Shown here: in pieces, positions 6,587 through 9,062 of the stretch
Numbering within the stretch: position 1 is the stretch's first letter
Layout: the number at the start of each line of letters is the position of its first letter
From: Planctomycetota bacterium
GTDB lineage: Bacteria; Planctomycetota; UBA1135; UBA2386
Assembly (NCBI GenBank): GCA_020425885.1
Contig: JAGQRA010000141.1
Location: 1 to 9,062, forward strand
Direction: 5' to 3'
Length of the DNA: 9,062 nucleotides
Notes under the pieces: generated by a model
Seen by the model: only the letters and a program-made list of their open reading frames with translations
What the model was told of the DNA's origin: nothing
The model's database searches: none
Translations under genes and position numbers: made by a program

Positions 6587-7831
6587 TCAGTCGCGAATGC
6601 GCACCGACATCCGCACGACGGGAGCGGCGAGATCGGCCGCCTGCGGCGCCCCCTCGTCGAAGTGGAAGTAGGGCTGGCAGCGGATCTCGCCATCGGCCTC
6701 GAGGCCGTTGTTCGCCATCGCCGCGCGCAGCATCCGTTCGCCATCGCGACGGCGATGCTCGAAGTCGCCGTCTGGCGGATGCACGACCAGCTCGCGACCG
6801 GCCTCGATCAGCAGCACGCGGCGGCCGACCGCCAGCGGCGGCAGCTCGTCGCCTTCGCGGGGCCGGAACGGGATCACGAGGACGTCCTTGTCGTCGATCC
6901 TGGTCAGGATCGGGAAGCCGGCGATCTTCTGCCGTTGCGCCAGCAGGCTGTCGTGCAACGGCGCATAGATCGCGGCGCGCTCCTGCCACGTGCCCGGGTC
7001 GTCGAGCACGAGCCAGCGCGTTCGGTTGGCATCGCAGAACACCGGCACCGGCGATCTCGTCTCGATCGATTCGGTGGTGATGCGGATGCGGGGCGACTCG
7101 GTCGGGCGGTCGGAATCGGGCAGGAAGAAGTCGTCGCGCCACAGCTGGCCGCACTTCTCGAACGTGATCCGACAGCGGCCGAGCTCGGGGTGGGTCAGGC
7201 CGGCCGGGATCCAGGTGGCGGGGGTATGCAGGTAGTCGTCGATCGTGATCGTGCCGAAGGTGTCCTCGAACGCGGCGGGCAACAGCGTGCCGGGGTGCAG
7301 CCGCATCCGCATCGGCGTCGGTCCGCCGACGTCGATCTCGTACTCGGCCGCGGCGATGCGCCGGCAGCCGCGAGCGCGATAGAGCGGACCGAACGTGGCG
7401 ATGTCGAGCAGATCGCGCAGCGCCACCATCCACCTATGTTCGGCGGTCGTCACCTCCCTGGCCTTGCCGTCGACCCGGGGTTCACCGATCGACGCGATCG
7501 AGTCACCGCTCTGGACGAACTTGCCTTTGGCGCCGGCGACGCGGAGGTCGTTCGGCAGTCGCGTATGGCATTGCAGCTTGTCGCCGTCGGGCAGCGTGAC
7601 GTTGGCGGTGACCGCCTGCATGCTGCCGCGCAACAGCGCGTGGCATTCCGCCAGGACGAGCGCAGTGAGCTCGCCGTCGAGGACCTCGTCGAGGTCGACC
7701 GCGCGCGCGGCGGCGAGGCCCGACGGCGGATCGGCCGCGGGCTGGGGCCCGGGCTCGCCACAGCCGGCCAGGAACGAGGTCGCGGCCGCGGCGGTCAGTC
7801 GGGCTACTTGCGTTCGAAGGCCTTGCGCCAC
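6587..7831 (-). CDS. Putative lipoprotein of unknown function (possible LolA-like fold, possible GyrI-like C-terminus)
   Basis: I do not recognise this family. The frame has no ATG near its beginning. A GTG at 7831, inside the 3' end of the HEAT gene (28-base overlap), gives a 414-residue protein. It has a basic n-region, a hydrophobic stretch and a lipobox LAGC with cysteine 24, which is why I prefer this start; a CTG at 7798 would remove the positive charges. Residues 70-228 look beta-rich, with MRMRLHPGTLLP then FGTITIDDYL then WIP. This pattern resembles LolA/LolB-type lipid-binding folds, but only by eye. Residues 300-414 (FPILTRIDDKDVLVIPFR, then a final strand RMSVRIRD) recall GyrI-like effector-binding domains, even more tentatively. 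Seven cysteines besides C24 could form disulfides in the periplasm. It is followed after 32 bases by the PLP enzyme. Confidence 0.75.
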   Translation of the reverse strand: MAQGLRTQVARLTAAAATSFLAGCGEPGPQPAADPPSGLAAARAVDLDEVLDGELTALVLAECHALLRGSMQAVTANVTLPDGDKLQCHTRLPNDLRVAGAKGKFVQSGDSIASIGEPRVDGKAREVTTAEHRWMVALRDLLDIATFGPLYRARGCRRIAAAEYEIDVGGPTPMRMRLHPGTLLPAAFEDTFGTITIDDYLHTPATWIPAGLTHPELGRCRITFEKCGQLWRDDFFLPDSDRPTESPRIRITTESIETRSPVPVFCDANRTRWLVLDDPGTWQERAAIYAPLHDSLLAQRQKIAGFPILTRIDDKDVLVIPFRPREGDELPPLAVGRRVLLIEAGRELVVHPPDGDFEHRRRDGERMLRAAMANNGLEADGEIRCQPYFHFDEGAPQAADLAAPVVRMSVRIRD

Positions 7832-8784
7832 GCCGTGACGTCGTATCCGTAGTCGACCCGACCGGCAAGCTGCTGCAGTGCCTTGCGCACCCCCAGTCGG
7901 ACGTTGGGCACCGACTCCTCGGGGCCGAGCATGGCGATCAGATCCTCGGCGTGACGTTGCGAGTTCATGCGGGCGATGGCCGCGGCCGCGGCCAGGCGAA
8001 CCAGCGGGAACGGATTCCTCAGATAAGGCACGACGAGGTCGGCGTTGGCGGCGTCGCGGGTCAGGCCGAGTCCGCGCACGACCTGGACGATCACGCCGGT
8101 GGGCAGGTTGTCCCTGCCGGTGGCGGCGAGTCGGCGCCAGATGGTGCTGATCTGCTGTTGGCTCTGGCTCACGTCCTGGATGCGGTACAGCGCCCAGGCA
8201 GCCTGGGACCGGGTCCTTTCCTGCAGCTCCGGATTGTCGATGATCGCGGCCAGCACACCCGGCGGGGTTTGCGGCGCCCGCAGCATGGCGAGGCCGAACA
8301 CGGCGCGGTCGATCAGCGCCGGGTCTTCGAGCTGAGCTCCCTGCAGGATCGTCGACATGACCTCCTGATCGCCGGAGAAGCCGAGCGCCGCCAGCGCGAT
8401 GCCCTGTTGGTAGGGTTCGCTGCCGTCGATCGCGGCTGCCTGCAGCCGTTGGAAGTTGTTGTTGGTCGCCGCCGCATAGGCGACCTCGCCGACGCGTGCC
8501 GTGCCCTGATCGAGGACGGTCTCCCGCAGCATGCGTTCGATCCGTTCGGCCGCGGCGTCGACGCGGTCGACGCCGCGGTTGTTGAGGGCGTTGGCGTAGC
8601 TCTCCATCATCTGGTCGAGCCTGATGAGGACCGCGTTGAAGTCCTTGCGCTCGGCCTCGGCCTTGCGGATCGCCAGCGCGCGTGCGGTCTGGTCGGGGGC
8701 GGCGACCTGCTCGTATTCCGAGAGGCTCTTGCTGGTGGCGCAGGCCCCGAGCGAGATGAGAAGCAGGACGATCGGACGGTTCAT
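7804..8784 (-). CDS. HEAT-repeat lipoprotein
   Basis: A 326-residue envelope protein. Residues 1-15 form a short lipoprotein signal with lipobox LGAC and acceptor cysteine 15, so it is probably anchored to a membrane on the periplasmic side. Residues 35-95 are charged and helical, possibly a coiled coil. From about 105 to 308 there are five or six HEAT-like helical pairs, for example PYQQGIALAALGFSGD, SQAAWALYRI, FPLVRLAAAAAIARM and VPNVRLGVRKALQQLAG. The end, DYGYDVTAWRKAF, resembles a closing motif seen after HEAT repeats in many planctomycete and myxobacterial proteins. HEAT arrays are protein-binding scaffolds; the partner is unknown, though the overlapping lipoprotein is an obvious candidate. 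The ATG at 8784 is supported by AAAGG at a 6-base spacing and by the signal sequence. The frame stays open upstream without signal features. Confidence 0.85.
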   Translation of the reverse strand: MNRPIVLLLISLGACATSKSLSEYEQVAAPDQTARALAIRKAEAERKDFNAVLIRLDQMMESYANALNNRGVDRVDAAAERIERMLRETVLDQGTARVGEVAYAAATNNNFQRLQAAAIDGSEPYQQGIALAALGFSGDQEVMSTILQGAQLEDPALIDRAVFGLAMLRAPQTPPGVLAAIIDNPELQERTRSQAAWALYRIQDVSQSQQQISTIWRRLAATGRDNLPTGVIVQVVRGLGLTRDAANADLVVPYLRNPFPLVRLAAAAAIARMNSQRHAEDLIAMLGPEESVPNVRLGVRKALQQLAGRVDYGYDVTAWRKAFERK

Positions 8785-8851
8785 GACGGACCTTTGAGGG
8801 GGATCGGTCTCTATCCTTCCCGGCTTTCCCTGCTCGCGCCACAATCCAGCC
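8785..8851. other. Divergent intergenic region, 67 bases
   Basis: This lies between the HEAT lipoprotein gene (minus) and the amino-acid dehydrogenase gene (plus), and must hold or adjoin promoters for both directions. I found no convincing -35/-10 pair on either strand, no clear inverted repeat, and no Shine-Dalgarno before the plus-strand ATG. Confidence 0.5.
8791..8795 (-). promoter_or_regulatory. Ribosome binding site fixing the HEAT lipoprotein start
   Basis: AAAGG on the minus strand, 6 bases upstream of the ATG at 8784. It decides for this start over in-frame codons further upstream, where the encoded peptide has no signal features. Confidence 0.6.
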
Positions 8852-9062
8852 ATGTCTTCGGTCGATTGGCTCGAGTTCGGCGAGTGCGAGGAGGTGGTCG
8901 TCGTGCGCGATCGTGCGGCGGCGGCGGTCGTCATCGTCGCGGTGCACGACACCAGGCTGGGCCCCGCCCACGGTGGCATCCGGCGCTGGTCCTACGGCGG
9001 CCTCGAGCCGGCGCTCGAGGACGTCGTCCGCCTAGCCCAGGCGATGACCTGGAAGTGTGCGC
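8852..9062 (+). CDS. Glu/Leu/Phe/Val dehydrogenase (leucine-dehydrogenase-like), N-terminal fragment
   Basis: The first 70 codons of an NAD(P)-dependent amino-acid dehydrogenase that oxidatively deaminates a branched-chain or related amino acid to its 2-oxo acid. The gene runs off the right edge; family members are about 340-420 residues. The segment AVHDTRLGPAHGGIRRW matches the family's substrate-domain signature (HDtrlGPAxGGiR), and AQAMTWKCA matches the AMTyKnA motif whose lysine binds the substrate carboxylate. The short lead-in before this block (about 30 residues) is closer to leucine/phenylalanine dehydrogenases than to glutamate dehydrogenases. The NAD domain is not in the window, so the substrate is uncertain. 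It is divergent from the HEAT lipoprotein gene. Confidence 0.9.
   Translation, partial: MSSVDWLEFGECEEVVVVRDRAAAAVVIVAVHDTRLGPAHGGIRRWSYGGLEPALEDVVRLAQAMTWKCA

Noticed and set aside
5490..6671. A 393-residue plus-strand open frame opposite the PLP enzyme
   Set aside because: No domain is visible, and the opposite strand carries a complete class V aminotransferase with all key residues.
7832..8971. The upstream extension of the unknown lipoprotein frame, giving a 794-residue protein
   Set aside because: This part overlaps the whole HEAT lipoprotein gene in another frame and is Arg/Pro-rich without motifs, so it is a GC-driven shadow. The lipobox supports a start near 7831.
1..9062. Mobile elements, CRISPR arrays, tRNA or other RNA genes
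   Set aside because: I saw no transposase or integrase motifs, no regularly spaced repeats, and no cloverleaf-like segments. The gene packing leaves almost no non-coding space.

Overview
The window is very GC-rich, with gene-dense coding and strong third-position GC. It encodes lipoproteins, an outer-membrane efflux factor and an RND pump, so the host is a Gram-negative, outer-membrane-bearing bacterium. The style of the HEAT-repeat lipoprotein and its C-terminal signature suggests Myxococcota or Planctomycetota. That placement is an inference, because no rRNA or marker gene is present. I see no tRNA, rRNA, CRISPR array, insertion sequence or phage gene, and no stretch over 300 bases lacks a gene.

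Seven of the eight genes are on the minus strand and are read from right to left. From about 8784 down to 5364 there is a close-packed run of a HEAT-repeat lipoprotein, a second lipoprotein of unknown function that starts inside the end of the first gene, and a class V (isopenicillin-N-epimerase-like) PLP enzyme. After 49 bases comes a second unit: a TetR/PsrA-like repressor, a NodT-type outer-membrane lipoprotein, a membrane fusion protein and an RND permease cut off by the left edge of the window. Every junction in this second unit is a 4-base ATGA stop/start overlap, so the repressor and all three parts of the tripartite pump are probably on one message and translationally coupled.

The most informative non-coding site is the 49-base gap between the PLP enzyme and the repressor gene. 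It holds two overlapping inverted repeats, GAAAC-N4-GTTTC and CAAAC-N4-GTTTG, which match the operator form I know for PsrA-type TetR regulators. They overlap a candidate promoter whose transcript would begin almost at the repressor ATG. The simplest reading is an autoregulated efflux operon: the repressor shuts off its own promoter until a ligand, perhaps a fatty-acid-like or toxic hydrophobic compound, releases it.

At the right edge a divergent plus-strand gene begins. It is the first 70 codons of a Glu/Leu/Phe/Val-type amino-acid dehydrogenase, separated from the HEAT lipoprotein gene by 67 bases.

I do not see strong evidence for a wholly new system. The least explained part is the gene set of HEAT lipoprotein, unknown lipoprotein and PLP enzyme.
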